The notes beneath the pieces were generated by a model that made no database searches, had not been told where the DNA came from, and saw nothing but the letters and a program-made list of their open reading frames with translations. From the NCBI GenBank assembly GCA_030644725.1, contig CP130629.1, positions 1,900,795 through 1,964,794 on the forward strand: a stretch of DNA of 64,000 bases, given 5' to 3'. Origin of the DNA: Candidatus Electrothrix communis (lineage in GTDB: Bacteria > Desulfobacterota > Desulfobulbia > Desulfobulbales > Desulfobulbaceae). Numbering within the stretch: position 1 is the first letter of the stretch; each line of letters begins with the position of its first letter. The position numbers were made by a program, and so were the translations under genes. Below, in pieces: positions 37,047-46,532 of this stretch.

Positions 37047-37592
37047 ATGCGCTTATTTTCAAAAAAAACAACGACACCAGTAGTGGCCATCCTAGCAGCT
37101 CTTTTATTCTTCGGTTGCAGCTCGCAAGATGAGGAGGCACCGCCGCCAGCCCCCTCAGAAGAAGAAACTGTCTTTATCCATGATATTACCATCACAACCG
37201 GCCAGACCATCTTTGTTCCGGCCTACTCCGAAGTGCATTATGCCGGTAAAGATTTAACCATGAAACTGGCTGTGACCTTGACCATCCATAATACGGATTT
37301 CACGCACCCTATTATTGTCACATCAGTTCGTTATTATAATACAAAAGGAAAGATGGTGAAGGAATACCTGCCCAAACCGCAACGCTTAGGCCCGATGGCC
37401 TCGACGGATTTCTTTGTCGGCAGCGGTGAACAGACCGGCGGAGTCGGAACAAACTTCATTGTCGAATGGGTGGCTGAGCAGCCTGTTTACGAGCCGGTTG
37501 TTGAAACCTTAATGCTGAGCAATTCAGGTACGCAGGGGCTTTCCTTTACCAGCTCGGGACGGGTGATCAAGCATATTGAAACCAGCCACTGA
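37047..37592 (+). CDS. DUF3124 lipoprotein
   Basis: I start at ATG 37047 (181 residues) because GGAGAGG precedes it and a lipoprotein signal follows at once (AILAALLFFGC, lipidated Cys near residue 24); a start at 37023 overlapping the modC stop is also possible. The rest is a beta-rich domain with EVHYAGKDLTMKLAVTL and IIVTSVRYYNTKGK, which I recognise as DUF3124. Function is unknown. It sits between modC and a duplicated modC tail. Confidence 0.75.
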   Translation: MRLFSKKTTTPVVAILAALLFFGCSSQDEEAPPPAPSEEETVFIHDITITTGQTIFVPAYSEVHYAGKDLTMKLAVTLTIHNTDFTHPIIVTSVRYYNTKGKMVKEYLPKPQRLGPMASTDFFVGSGEQTGGVGTNFIVEWVAEQPVYEPVVETLMLSNSGTQGLSFTSSGRVIKHIETSH

Positions 37593-37706
37593 GATTGTGT
37601 CGCAGTCGGTGCAAGAGTTGGATATTGGATAGCTTGAATATCCGACCGGGCAGTGAGGCGGCGGTTGATGTTCAAGGCTTCGGCCTTGCGAAGATTGTAT
37701 TAAGGA
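37592..37706 (+). pseudogene. Duplicated 3' tail of modC
   Basis: GAGATTGTGTCGCAGTCGG, then GAGTTGGATAT, and after a short insertion ATATCCGACC.GG.AGTGAGG repeat the end of modC (36928-37021) with small changes. The copy begins exactly at the DUF3124 stop. The reading frame is broken. It records a segmental duplication of modC-DUF3124 followed by loss of most of one copy. Confidence 0.7.
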
Positions 37707-37744
37707 AAAGGGAAATGTTGTCAATGCCTCAGCTTCAGGAGAAA

Positions 37745-39058
37745 TTAGGTAAGGTCTTCCGCAAGTTCTCCGGCCTGTTTTTTCGCTCCTTTAACCAGGA
37801 CGTTGACAAAAGAAGATTTAATCGACTCCGATGCCATTGCGGCTCTGAAAGGGGCTGACTGCTCAATCAGCTTGACTACTCTCCCTAATGCCCGATGGCT
37901 GAGTTTCTCTGGATTATCAAAAAGAAGTTCGGCCAGCCTGCCTCTCTCTACAGCCATGGCAATCTGCTGATCGAAAACTGTCTCCGGGGCAATGATCCGT
38001 TTGGCACGGGGCTGCATAACGGCACCGCCGCTTCTGCAAACTTTGCTGCAGACCCCACAGCCCAGGCAAACTTCTACGTTGCGTACGGCCCATCTCTTCT
38101 TTCGCCCTCTGTCTTCACTTTCGTCAATCCGTATTGCATCAACAGGGCAGACTTTGGCGCATTTGCCACATCCTGTGCATTTTGAAAGTTCAACTTCCAT
38201 AATCCAGTTCGACGAAACAACGCCATCGTTTATCTCATAATTCCGGACACCTCTGAGCAGGGTACAACAGCATGAGCAGCAGTTGCAGATAAAACTTACT
38301 CTACGTTGAACATTATCTCCGATCTGAATCAAATTATGTTCCTTGCACCTGCTGAGTATGTCCATTGCTTCTTTTTTTGATATAGCTCGTGCATGACCAT
38401 TTTTTGATAACCCTTCTGCTATATAATTAAAGGTCAGACACACCTCTTCAGGTTTATCGCAAGCTGTGCCGTGATGCTGCGCTTTATGATGGCATTGACA
38501 CATACTGACAGATATTGCCGTTGCAGTGGATATAACATGCGTTGCTTTTTCCCAATCTAAGACTTCTGCGTGATCGATCTGCTGTGGTATTGTTTCCTCC
38601 ATAACAAAGGTTCGTGTGAGCTGGGTCTGTCCCTGCCAGAATGACCGGGCAAGAGCTCCGTTTTCTTCAGTGAAATATGTCTCAAAAAGATGAGCCAATT
38701 CTTTCATGGGGAGATCTGGACGGGCCCGCATAAAAACAAACTCAAAAAAACCGATGACCACCGGAGGCAGCATTACATAGCGACGCCCCTTGTGTACCAA
38801 ATCGAACACGACTCCCCGCTTGGCCATTTCTGTTAATTTATCAGAAACATACTGTTCCGACAGGCCAAGTTTTTTTGATAATACATCAATTGGCGTGAGA
38901 CTATGTGGAAGTTTACTCGCAAGTGCGGCATCTTCAGGGGAAAATAATATTCCCAGAATTTTCATCAATGTCTCTGACTCACGGTTCCCCTGCACTTTCT
39001 GAGATATACGATGCTGCAGCAAGTGATATTCGTCACCTGAATTTGTAATATGTCCCAT
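37745..39058 (-). CDS. Winged-helix protein with C-terminal 4Fe-4S clusters
   Basis: This 437-residue protein's N-terminal third has a winged-helix look (LTPIDVLSKKLGLSEQYVSDKL, then a wing with KRGVVFDLVHKGRRYVML). The middle has unusual cysteine clusters, CQCHHKAQHHGTAC and CNCCSCCC. The end has a two-cluster ferredoxin, CTGCGKCAKVCPVDAI and CLGCGVCSKVC. Such proteins occur in sulfate reducers as putative redox-sensing regulators or oxidoreductase partners. An inverted repeat stands just upstream of its start. It is transcribed divergently from mtnA. Confidence 0.75.
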   Translation of the reverse strand: MGHITNSGDEYHLLQHRISQKVQGNRESETLMKILGILFSPEDAALASKLPHSLTPIDVLSKKLGLSEQYVSDKLTEMAKRGVVFDLVHKGRRYVMLPPVVIGFFEFVFMRARPDLPMKELAHLFETYFTEENGALARSFWQGQTQLTRTFVMEETIPQQIDHAEVLDWEKATHVISTATAISVSMCQCHHKAQHHGTACDKPEEVCLTFNYIAEGLSKNGHARAISKKEAMDILSRCKEHNLIQIGDNVQRRVSFICNCCSCCCTLLRGVRNYEINDGVVSSNWIMEVELSKCTGCGKCAKVCPVDAIRIDESEDRGRKKRWAVRNVEVCLGCGVCSKVCRSGGAVMQPRAKRIIAPETVFDQQIAMAVERGRLAELLFDNPEKLSHRALGRVVKLIEQSAPFRAAMASESIKSSFVNVLVKGAKKQAGELAEDLT

Positions 39059-39368
39059 TTTTTTTGGTTCCTCTACATTTTATGTGGATTTAACTGTCGC
39101 GTCCCGTGTGACAAATCCACCTAACCATCTTCTTATATTTTGAAATAATGAAATGCTGCCCATGCTATCTTAGTCAATTCCACATGGTTTATCGAAGTTT
39201 TTTTTCCCTTTTCCTCTGTACACCATTACTCATTCCCTTCCACCACAATCCTCATACGCACAGAATTTCAGGTTGAATTCCTCTCTAAAATTTGTTCTGA
39301 TCAAACAGTCGGGAAACTTTTTCAAGGTATTATTCTCACCGAGCCTCAACCTTACCCCCTGATTCATC
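39059..39368. promoter_or_regulatory. Divergent intergenic region with an inverted repeat
   Basis: No gene is seen here. GTGGATTT (39084-39091) is matched by AAATCCAC (39113-39120), 21 bases apart, beginning 26 bases upstream of the leftward Fe-S protein. The spacing suits an operator for a dimeric regulator, perhaps autoregulation by the winged-helix protein. The rest is AT-rich and must hold the mtnA promoter. Confidence 0.4.
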
Positions 39369-40466
39369 ATGCAAGTAAACGGAACCCCTTATCGCTGTAT
39401 CTGGCCCGAAGCTGACGGGCGCTCCATCGGTATCATTGATCAAACTAAACTGCCCCATCGTTTTGAGACCGTCAGCCTGCGCACCCTGAATGATGCAGTT
39501 CTCGCTATTAGCGATATGCTGGTACGTGGTGCCCCCCTGATCGGTGCCACCGCTGCCTACGGTGTCTGCCTGGGCCTAGCTGAGAAAACCAAAGACTGTT
39601 CAGACACCCGCCTGGATACTGTTTGTGCCGCCTTGATTGCTGCTAGACCCACAGCGGTGAATCTGCGTTGGGCCGTGGAACGGATGCGCTCCCTGCTGAG
39701 CCCCCTGCCGCCGGAAAAACGGCTGAAGGCGGCTTATAAGGAGGCTGCTGACATCTGCGATGAAGACGCCCAGGTCAATGAGGCCCTTGGCGAGCACGGC
39801 CTGGAGCTTATCAAAGAGAAGCGCGCAGAAAAGGGCGACATCGTTAATATCCTCACCCATTGCAATGCCGGGTGGTTGGCAACCGTGGACTGGGGCACAG
39901 CCCTATCGCCGATCTTCAAGGCTCACGCCGCCGGGATTCCAGTGCATGTCTGGGTTGATGAAACACGACCGCGTAATCAGGGTGCCCATCTCACAGCTTG
40001 GGAACTGGCCGCCGCAGGTATTGACCATCACCTGATCGTGGATAACAGCGGCGGCCATCTCATGCAGCAGGGTCAGGTTGATCTCTGTATCGTTGGCACG
40101 GATCGGACAACCTGTACCGGCGATGTCTGTAATAAAATCGGCACCTACCTGAAGGCCTTGGCAGCCGCTGACAACGGTGTTCCTTTTTACGTGGCCCTGC
40201 CCTCTTCCACCATTGACTGGACCTTGGAGGACGGAGCGGCAATTCCTATTGAAGAACGGGACCAGGAAGAGGTTCTCCTCGTTTCCGGTTTATCGGAAGA
40301 CGGCCAAGTGCGGCAGGTACGGATTGCCCCAGAACAGACCAAAGCAGCCAATCCGGCCTTTGATGTCACCCCGGCCCGCTTAGTCACCGGCCTGATCACA
40401 GAACGAGGGGTCTGTGAGGCAAACAAGGACGCTTTGCTCGCTCTCTTCCCTGAATATACGAGCTAA
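39369..40466 (+). CDS. mtnA: Methylthioribose-1-phosphate isomerase
   Basis: This 365-residue enzyme of the eIF2B-alpha fold converts methylthioribose-1-phosphate to methylthioribulose-1-phosphate in methionine salvage. The family residues are in [36 protein letters not shown] (catalytic Cys), ETRPRNQGA, and IVGTDRTT (catalytic Asp). Intact, and the usual length. The downstream enzymes of the pathway are not in the window. Confidence 0.94.
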   Translation: MQVNGTPYRCIWPEADGRSIGIIDQTKLPHRFETVSLRTLNDAVLAISDMLVRGAPLIGATAAYGVCLGLAEKTKDCSDTRLDTVCAALIAARPTAVNLRWAVERMRSLLSPLPPEKRLKAAYKEAADICDEDAQVNEALGEHGLELIKEKRAEKGDIVNILTHCNAGWLATVDWGTALSPIFKAHAAGIPVHVWVDETRPRNQGAHLTAWELAAAGIDHHLIVDNSGGHLMQQGQVDLCIVGTDRTTCTGDVCNKIGTYLKALAAADNGVPFYVALPSSTIDWTLEDGAAIPIEERDQEEVLLVSGLSEDGQVRQVRIAPEQTKAANPAFDVTPARLVTGLITERGVCEANKDALLALFPEYTS

Positions 40467-40606
40467 CAATTTATCCAAGGAGAATAAGCCAGCGGGTTGA
40501 TCTTTTTCACAAATCCGTACAAACAAGCAGTAACATCCTACGGCGGCCCTGTAAACATCAGGCTCTGCAAAAGCCTATTTTCATTCTTAGAGAGGATACA
40601 GACATA

Positions 40607-41494
40607 ATGACCGAGCATAAAACACGACTGATGGGAGAGGCTAAAATTATCGCCCTTGCCACAGACGGATCTTCGTACACAGACGGAGCAGTGCAGGAAA
40701 CGATTTTCTTGGCTCAGGGATGCGGAGCAAAAATTATTATTCTGAATGTGATCTCAGTTGATTCAGAATCGACAACCGGCCTCCTTGCCTCCCCCATGAC
40801 CGTAAGCCAAGAAGTGACCGATTATCTTGATAACATCAAAAAAATGGCCGATGACAGCGGCATTGAGTGCGAAATTATTGTCGAAGAATCGTACTATCGA
40901 CCAGATAAAACAATTGTCGACTTGGCCTACAAACACAAGGCGGACGTCTTGGTCATGGGCCGTCACGGCAAAAGGGGCCTGCTGAAGCTGCTGGTGGGCA
41001 GCATGACCTCCAAAGTAATCGGACACGGCTTCCCCCAGGTTCTAGTTGTTCCTAATGGTTTTTCCATCAGAGGAGAAAAAATCCTGTTAGCGACAGACGG
41101 CTCAGATGCCGCTGAAACAGCGGCTGAAACAGCCATCAGTATGGGCAAGAACTGCTCCGATCTGAAACAGGTACATGTCCTTTCCGTGACAAGTTCCGAG
41201 AGCGAGCTTGAACAGGCTCAAGCCTTGGCCCAAGCGGTCTGTACCCAAGGACGGGAACAGGCACCGTCAGTCAATTTTCATCCCCTCGCCTTAGTCGGCA
41301 AGCCTTCCGCTGATGTCATCGCGAAAACAGCCGAAGAAAAGCAGGCGGACATGATCCTCATCGGAGGACACGGCAAGGGGCTGACCAAACTGCTCATGGG
41401 GCATGTCACCGAAAAAGTCATTGGTCGGGCCCACTGCGCTGTATTGGTGATTGAAAAAAAGAAAAATAAGGAGAACACTGCGAAAAACAGCTAA
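40607..41494 (+). CDS. Double-domain universal stress protein 1
   Basis: This 295-residue protein has two UspA domains in tandem. The first carries the ATP-binding Gly pattern GRHGKRGLLKLLVGS (G-2x-G-9x-G-S) and the second GGHGKGLTKLLMGH, where the final Ser is replaced by His. The paralogue at 44014 is very similar throughout, and the two flank the SulP gene. UspA proteins bind ATP or AMP and modulate stress responses; those next to transporters may regulate them. Confidence 0.9.
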   Translation: MTEHKTRLMGEAKIIALATDGSSYTDGAVQETIFLAQGCGAKIIILNVISVDSESTTGLLASPMTVSQEVTDYLDNIKKMADDSGIECEIIVEESYYRPDKTIVDLAYKHKADVLVMGRHGKRGLLKLLVGSMTSKVIGHGFPQVLVVPNGFSIRGEKILLATDGSDAAETAAETAISMGKNCSDLKQVHVLSVTSSESELEQAQALAQAVCTQGREQAPSVNFHPLALVGKPSADVIAKTAEEKQADMILIGGHGKGLTKLLMGHVTEKVIGRAHCAVLVIEKKKNKENTAKNS

Positions 41495-41776
41495 AGCAGC
41501 GAATAAAACATGATCGCCCAGGAAGCCACCGGAGAGATCCCGCTCGCTGTGCTTTAGCAGCGGGACCAACATCAGAATCAATATCGGAAGCTCAGCCAAT
41601 ATTTGACGCAATATTTCTGACTTCTTCGGGACGAACAAAAATATCACCCCATACAAGATGGATTCGCAAAAAGTCCAAATTTGGGCGAAATCGCTTCGCA
41701 ACACTCTGAGTTATCGTTAGTGATTTGGCATCTTTCGACTTTTTGCCAGACTGTCATACAAGGAGAAAAACAAACT

Positions 41777-43938
41777 ATGCTTTTTAAAATCTTTCCGTTC
41801 CTCCTCTGGTTTAAAGGATATAAAACGGAAATGTTCTGGAAACAAGATCTGGTCGCCGGTGTAACGGTCGCCCTAGTCCTCATCCCGCAATCTATGGCCT
41901 ATGCTCAACTGGCCGGGCTTCCAGCCTACTACGGCCTCTATGCGGCCTTTCTTCCTCCTATGGTGGCAGCCCTGTTCGGTTCCAGCCGCCAATTAGGCAC
42001 CGGGCCGGTCGCGGTTGTCTCTCTGATGTCGGCAGCTTCCCTGGAGCCCCTTGCCACAGCCGGTTCACAGGAATTCATTACCTACTCCATCATGCTGGCC
42101 TTAGTGGTTGGACTCTTTCAGTTCTCCCTCGGTGTCCTGCGTCTCGGCATGGTGGTCAACTTTCTTTCCCATCCGGTTATCAACGGCTTCACCAATGCTG
42201 CGGCCATCATTATCGCTTCGTCGCAATTTTCTAAATTTTTGGGGTATACGTGGACAAGGCCCCGCATCATTACGAGACCATGATCCGGGTCGTGCAGGCG
42301 GCCTGTGATTACACCCATTGGCCGACCTTGCTCTATGGTATCGGTGCGGTGGTAATCATGGTTATTCTGAAAAGAATCAATCCCAAAATTCCAGCGGTCC
42401 TTGTTGCGGTTGCGGTCACCACCCTGCTCTCATGGGCTACCGGGTTCAACAGAGATGCGCAGGTTACACTCTCTGCTGTTCATGTTCCAGGAATAGAAAA
42501 GAAAATAAAGGATTTTAATGAGGCTGTAACCATGATCAACCATCATGGGCAAGAACGGGCTGACTTAGGCAAGGCTGCTGAAGATCTTCACAACGCGGAA
42601 CTGGATGTGCATGGAGCCCCGCCGCCGATTGAAATCCTGGAAATGGAAGGAAAGCTGGCAATTTTAACCGGCCAAATGGATCATGCAAAACATGAGGCTC
42701 ACCTGCTCCGCACTGAACTCAGACGCATGAAATTCAAAGGTATGCAGGAAGGAGAAAAGTATACATTCTATGCCAAAGGCGATATTCCGTCCGGGGTAGA
42801 AACCGACGGACGGACATGGCGCCTCAAGGTAGGGAACAAGCCGCTTGACCTGGAAAACCTGCTCCTGACCGGCGGCGGTGCAATTGTCGGAAAAGTCCCT
42901 GAAGGTCTGCCCAGCTTCACCATGCCGGACATTACCACGAAGAGCTTTTTCAAGCTGCTGCCCACTGCAATTATTATCTCCCTGCTCGGTTTCATGGAGG
43001 CCATTGCCATTGCCAAGGCTATGGCGGCCAAGACCGGTCAGAAGATTGATGCCAATCAGGAGCTGATCGGCCAGGGGCTGGCTAACATCCTCGGTTCCTG
43101 CGGCTCCAGTTACGCCTCTTCCGGCTCTTTCTCCCGCTCAGCCGTCAACCTTCAGGCTGGTGCAGTGACCGGTATTTCCTCCGTGGTGACCTCCCTCATG
43201 GTTGTACTGACCCTGCTGTTTTTCACCCCCATGCTCTATCATTTACCCCAAGCCACACTGGCTGCGGTTATCATGATGGCGGTTATCGGGCTGATCAACA
43301 CCAGCGGTTTTGTTCACGCCTGGAAGGCTCAACGCTATGACGGCATCATCTCGGCGATCACTTTTGCCGTGACCCTGTACTTTGCACCTCACCTTGATAA
43401 AGGCATCATGGTCGGCTTTGCTCTGTCTATGGGTGTTTTTCTGTACAAATCCATGCGCCCGGTGGTGGCCGAGCTGTCCATGAACGAAGAAAACGTCCTC
43501 AAGAGTGCGGAACATTACCGCCTCAAGGGCTGCAACCATATCTCAGTGGTCCGCTTTGACGGTGCTCTGTTCTTTGCCAATGCCAGCTATCTTGATGAGC
43601 AGGTTGCTCGATTCCGGACTGAGCATCCAGATCTGCGCTTCATCCTCCTTGACGCCAAAGGAATCAACGACATGGACGCCTCAGGCGAGGAGGCCCTGGC
43701 CATGATCGTCGAACGTCTACGAGCAGCCAACCTTGGCTTTGCCATGAGCGGCGTCAAGGGACAGGTCATGGCGGTGATGGAACGAACGCATCTGTTTGAC
43801 AAGATCGGACGGGAGAACTTCTATCCCAACACCAAGACCGCTGTTGCCGCCCTAACAAGCAAAGTACATCAAGACAGTGACATACCAGAGGGTGGCTGCA
43901 AAAACTGCCCCCTGACCCATTACATCCCGGCGTCCTGA
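41777..43938 (+). pseudogene. SulP-family anion transporter with STAS domain, frameshifted in this sequence
   Basis: The protein starts at ATG 41777 behind AGGAGA. The first part has the SulP signature QSMAYAQLAGLPAYYGLYAAF and ends near 42245; the second frame, -1, continues FLGVYVDKAPHHYET to 43938. It includes GSCGSSYASSGSFSRSAVN and a C-terminal cytoplasmic STAS domain. The frame change lies at TTTTTGGGG (42236-42244). Between membrane segments is an extra hydrophilic block of about 150 residues (42450-42900) with coiled-coil character, absent from ordinary SulP. The family carries sulfate, bicarbonate or other anions. A missing G, a sequencing error, or programmed slippage would each explain the break. 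Confidence 0.82.
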
Positions 43939-43960
43939 TTGTTTCTCCACAAACACCATC

Positions 43961-43994
43961 AGCGGGTTCACTGATTAAGGAGCCCGCTTTTTTT
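43961..43994 (+). terminator. Rho-independent terminator after sulP
   Basis: AGCGGG (43961-43966) pairs with CCCGCT (43983-43988), followed by a run of seven T, about 25 bases after the SulP stop and just before the second universal stress protein gene. Confidence 0.8.
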
Positions 43995-44013
43995 ATTCAT
44001 CAAGAGGATCACC

Positions 44014-44865
44014 ATGAACAGTACACGAGTGATAAACAAGTCCGAAGTTATCGCCCTTGCCACAGACGGCTCTTCCTACAACGACGGGGCCGTGCAGGAG
44101 GCCATCTTTCTGGCCCAGGCATGCGGAGCAAAGATTGTGGTTCTCAATGTTATCCCTATTGATTCGGGATCAGCAACTGCAATTCATTCCTCAGCCGCAG
44201 CCATACGTCAGGAGACCAAGGACTACATGGACAACATCGGGAAGCTTGCCGATGATAACGGGATCACCTGCGAAATCATTATTGAGGAATCCTACCAGCC
44301 TGACAAAACCATTGTCGAACTGGCCTATAAACATAAGGCGGATCTCCTGATTATGGGGCGACACGGAAAACAAGGCTTACTCAAACTGCTGGTCGGCAGT
44401 ATGACATCAAAGGTTATCGGGCACGGCTTTCCCAAGGTATTGGTTGTGCCGAAGGATTTCACCATCAGCGGGGATAGAGTACTCCTTGCTGTGGACGGCT
44501 CTGAAGCCAGCGAGGCTGCGGCAGACGAAATCATCGGTATGGGGCTCCATTGCACCAACCTAAAAGAGGTCTATGCCCTGTCAGTCACTCATTCCGAGAG
44601 CGGGCTGGGGGAGGCCAAGGCGCTTGCGGAAGCCGCATGCAAAAGAGGACAGGAAAAAGCGCCGAGAGTGATCTTTCATCCCATGGCCCTGGTCGGTAAA
44701 CCTGCCGCTGATGTCATTGCAAAAGCAGCAGAGGAAAAGGAAGTGGATATGATCCTTATCGGAGGACACGGCAAAGGACTCAGCAAACTCCTCATGGGCC
44801 ATGTGACCGAGAAGGTGATCGGCAAGGCCCATTGTGCTGTGCTGGTGATTGAAAAAGAGAGATAA
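44014..44865 (+). CDS. Double-domain universal stress protein 2
   Basis: This 283-residue paralogue of the protein at 40607 has the same opening (VIALATDGSSYNDGAVQEAIF) and both ATP-binding loops, GRHGKQGLLKLLVGS and GGHGKGLSKLLMGH, with the same Ser-to-His change in the second. It follows the SulP gene and its terminator, so it probably has its own promoter. The close similarity implies a local duplication placing one copy on each side of the transporter. Confidence 0.9.
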   Translation: MNSTRVINKSEVIALATDGSSYNDGAVQEAIFLAQACGAKIVVLNVIPIDSGSATAIHSSAAAIRQETKDYMDNIGKLADDNGITCEIIIEESYQPDKTIVELAYKHKADLLIMGRHGKQGLLKLLVGSMTSKVIGHGFPKVLVVPKDFTISGDRVLLAVDGSEASEAAADEIIGMGLHCTNLKEVYALSVTHSESGLGEAKALAEAACKRGQEKAPRVIFHPMALVGKPAADVIAKAAEEKEVDMILIGGHGKGLSKLLMGHVTEKVIGKAHCAVLVIEKER

Positions 44866-45258
44866 GGAGAACATCCCGGAAAAAAGCGAAAATCTTCTGC
44901 TCATCAGAAAACATTATACGATCCCGCCGTTGAATACGGTGGGATCAAACTCCTCACCGAGAAATAGCGAGAAATAGGGGTCAGACCCTATTCCGACCCC
45001 ATTTGTTTCCTGTGTATTTCCCCCGGCATATCGAAAAGAAATGCAGTCCCGCCACTGCCGCCGCGTCACCCGGCAGCAGAAACAGATTAACGATATACAC
45101 AGACCAAGGATATTGTCTACAAAATGAGTTGATAAAGATCATAATAGGGTTTATCTTTTTCGCATGATAAGTTACAGCAAAAATGCCACCCCGTAGTCTT
45201 TCGGTGTACGCACTATCCTTCTCGCTCTTTTTTTCTTCTCATTTACCGTAGAGTCAAC
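44866..45258. other. Intergenic region with a REP-like palindrome
   Basis: No gene is found here. AATAGGGGTCAGACCCTATT (44973-44992) is a near-perfect palindrome of the kind I have seen scattered in genomes with REP-associated (Y1) transposases. GATAAA/TTTATC (about 45132-45155) is a second small inverted repeat in the presumed promoter area of the next operon. Confidence 0.45.
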
Positions 45259-46440
45259 ATGCCGCATACCTATATCCAGTCGAAAATTATTCGCAGCCTT
45301 GCTCCCTTTAAAGTGGATCATCTTGCTATTTCCTATGCCGAGTTTGTGCCCAAACTGTACAATCTCTGCATGACCCTCGGATTCCGCAAGGGTATGATCA
45401 TGCCGTCCAGAGCCTTCTGCTCCGATGAAAACCAAGGTTGGCCCATTATCCTACTGACAAAGCATTTCGGCACCTTCCCCTTTAATCACGGCAGAGTGGG
45501 CGGCATTGTCGCCATTGACCGACACGGCCCCCATGCCCATCACGGCGAAGACTCGGTGATCGTACAGGCAAGCCATGTGGGCTATGATCCCAAGACCGGG
45601 AACTACGGCACCTGCACTCGGCCCAAGATGGAAGGCACTTGTATCTCGCCTTCCTGCGGAAAAATAACCCATGTAATCAGCCCCTATCTTGAGCAATATC
45701 AATTTGCCAAGGAAAGAATTTTCCTACATCGGGACGACCGGGGTCGCCACCTGATCACGGCAAAAAACTCCTTTATTGATTTTGCCTCCCACCCGGTCAA
45801 GGACGGACTGGTCCTGCATCTGGAACGAATTGTCGCACCTAATGAGAACGGGAATATCCATCCAATCAGCGCGGTCAGCACCAGCCAGACCTACGAGGTC
45901 TCAGAAAATTTCCGCAAACGGATAGAGCAGACCGGCTATACCTGGAAAAGCGGGTCCGGCGAGAGCATCGGTGATTACCTGACCGAGGATCTCTTTTATT
46001 TTCGAGAAGAGTTCCATGAAACCGATGAGTCTATCCTGCTGGAACGAAACCTGATTGAATTCATGCCCATCATTGTTACCTCGAAGAACCCTCCGCTGCG
46101 GGCAGCCAAGATCAATATTCAGCTGGAGTTCGCCAGGACCGTGGAATCCATCCGTCGGGGCAGTGAGTATAATGGAAAGAATCTTCTTTATATCGCAGGA
46201 TTGAACATAGACATTTCCGAATACAAGGACTACCCAGCCACCACCTATTTTGTTCCCTGGGCCGCTCATATCCAACTCAAAGACGGCACCCCGGAGGAAT
46301 ACATTCATCCTATAGAACAGGAACGCCTTTGTGCGTTAATCGCCGAACAGGACAGCGTTAACCCTGAACAAGCGGACCTGAAAGAACAGATAGGCCGGAT
46401 GCTGAAAGCACCGAGGTTTGACATCAAATCGCCGAAATAA
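45259..46440 (+). CDS. Putative LCIB-like carbonic anhydrase family protein, first gene of the hyf-like operon
   Basis: This is a 393-residue soluble protein without a signal peptide. Residues 44-140 show a pattern resembling the LCIB (limiting-CO2-inducible B) carbonic anhydrases: FCSDEN with C54 and D56, HGRVGG with R79, then HGPHAHHGED leading to ASHVGYD with H106, and SPSCGK with C133. Cys, Asp-Arg, His, Cys in this order is the zinc site of beta-class enzymes. The C-terminal 200 residues are unlike any domain I recognise. It precedes the hyfB-like gene by 92 bases on the same strand. The family call is by motif only and may be wrong; if right, it would interconvert CO2 and bicarbonate at a membrane complex. 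Confidence 0.5.
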   Translation: MPHTYIQSKIIRSLAPFKVDHLAISYAEFVPKLYNLCMTLGFRKGMIMPSRAFCSDENQGWPIILLTKHFGTFPFNHGRVGGIVAIDRHGPHAHHGEDSVIVQASHVGYDPKTGNYGTCTRPKMEGTCISPSCGKITHVISPYLEQYQFAKERIFLHRDDRGRHLITAKNSFIDFASHPVKDGLVLHLERIVAPNENGNIHPISAVSTSQTYEVSENFRKRIEQTGYTWKSGSGESIGDYLTEDLFYFREEFHETDESILLERNLIEFMPIIVTSKNPPLRAAKINIQLEFARTVESIRRGSEYNGKNLLYIAGLNIDISEYKDYPATTYFVPWAAHIQLKDGTPEEYIHPIEQERLCALIAEQDSVNPEQADLKEQIGRMLKAPRFDIKSPK

Positions 46441-46532
46441 TCACTGATCTCGCCTCGCCCATGAAAGGTCGAGCCCGGATCAAATACATTCATGAACTGA
46501 AGAATGAACTGAACCATCAACGGAGGATGTAC

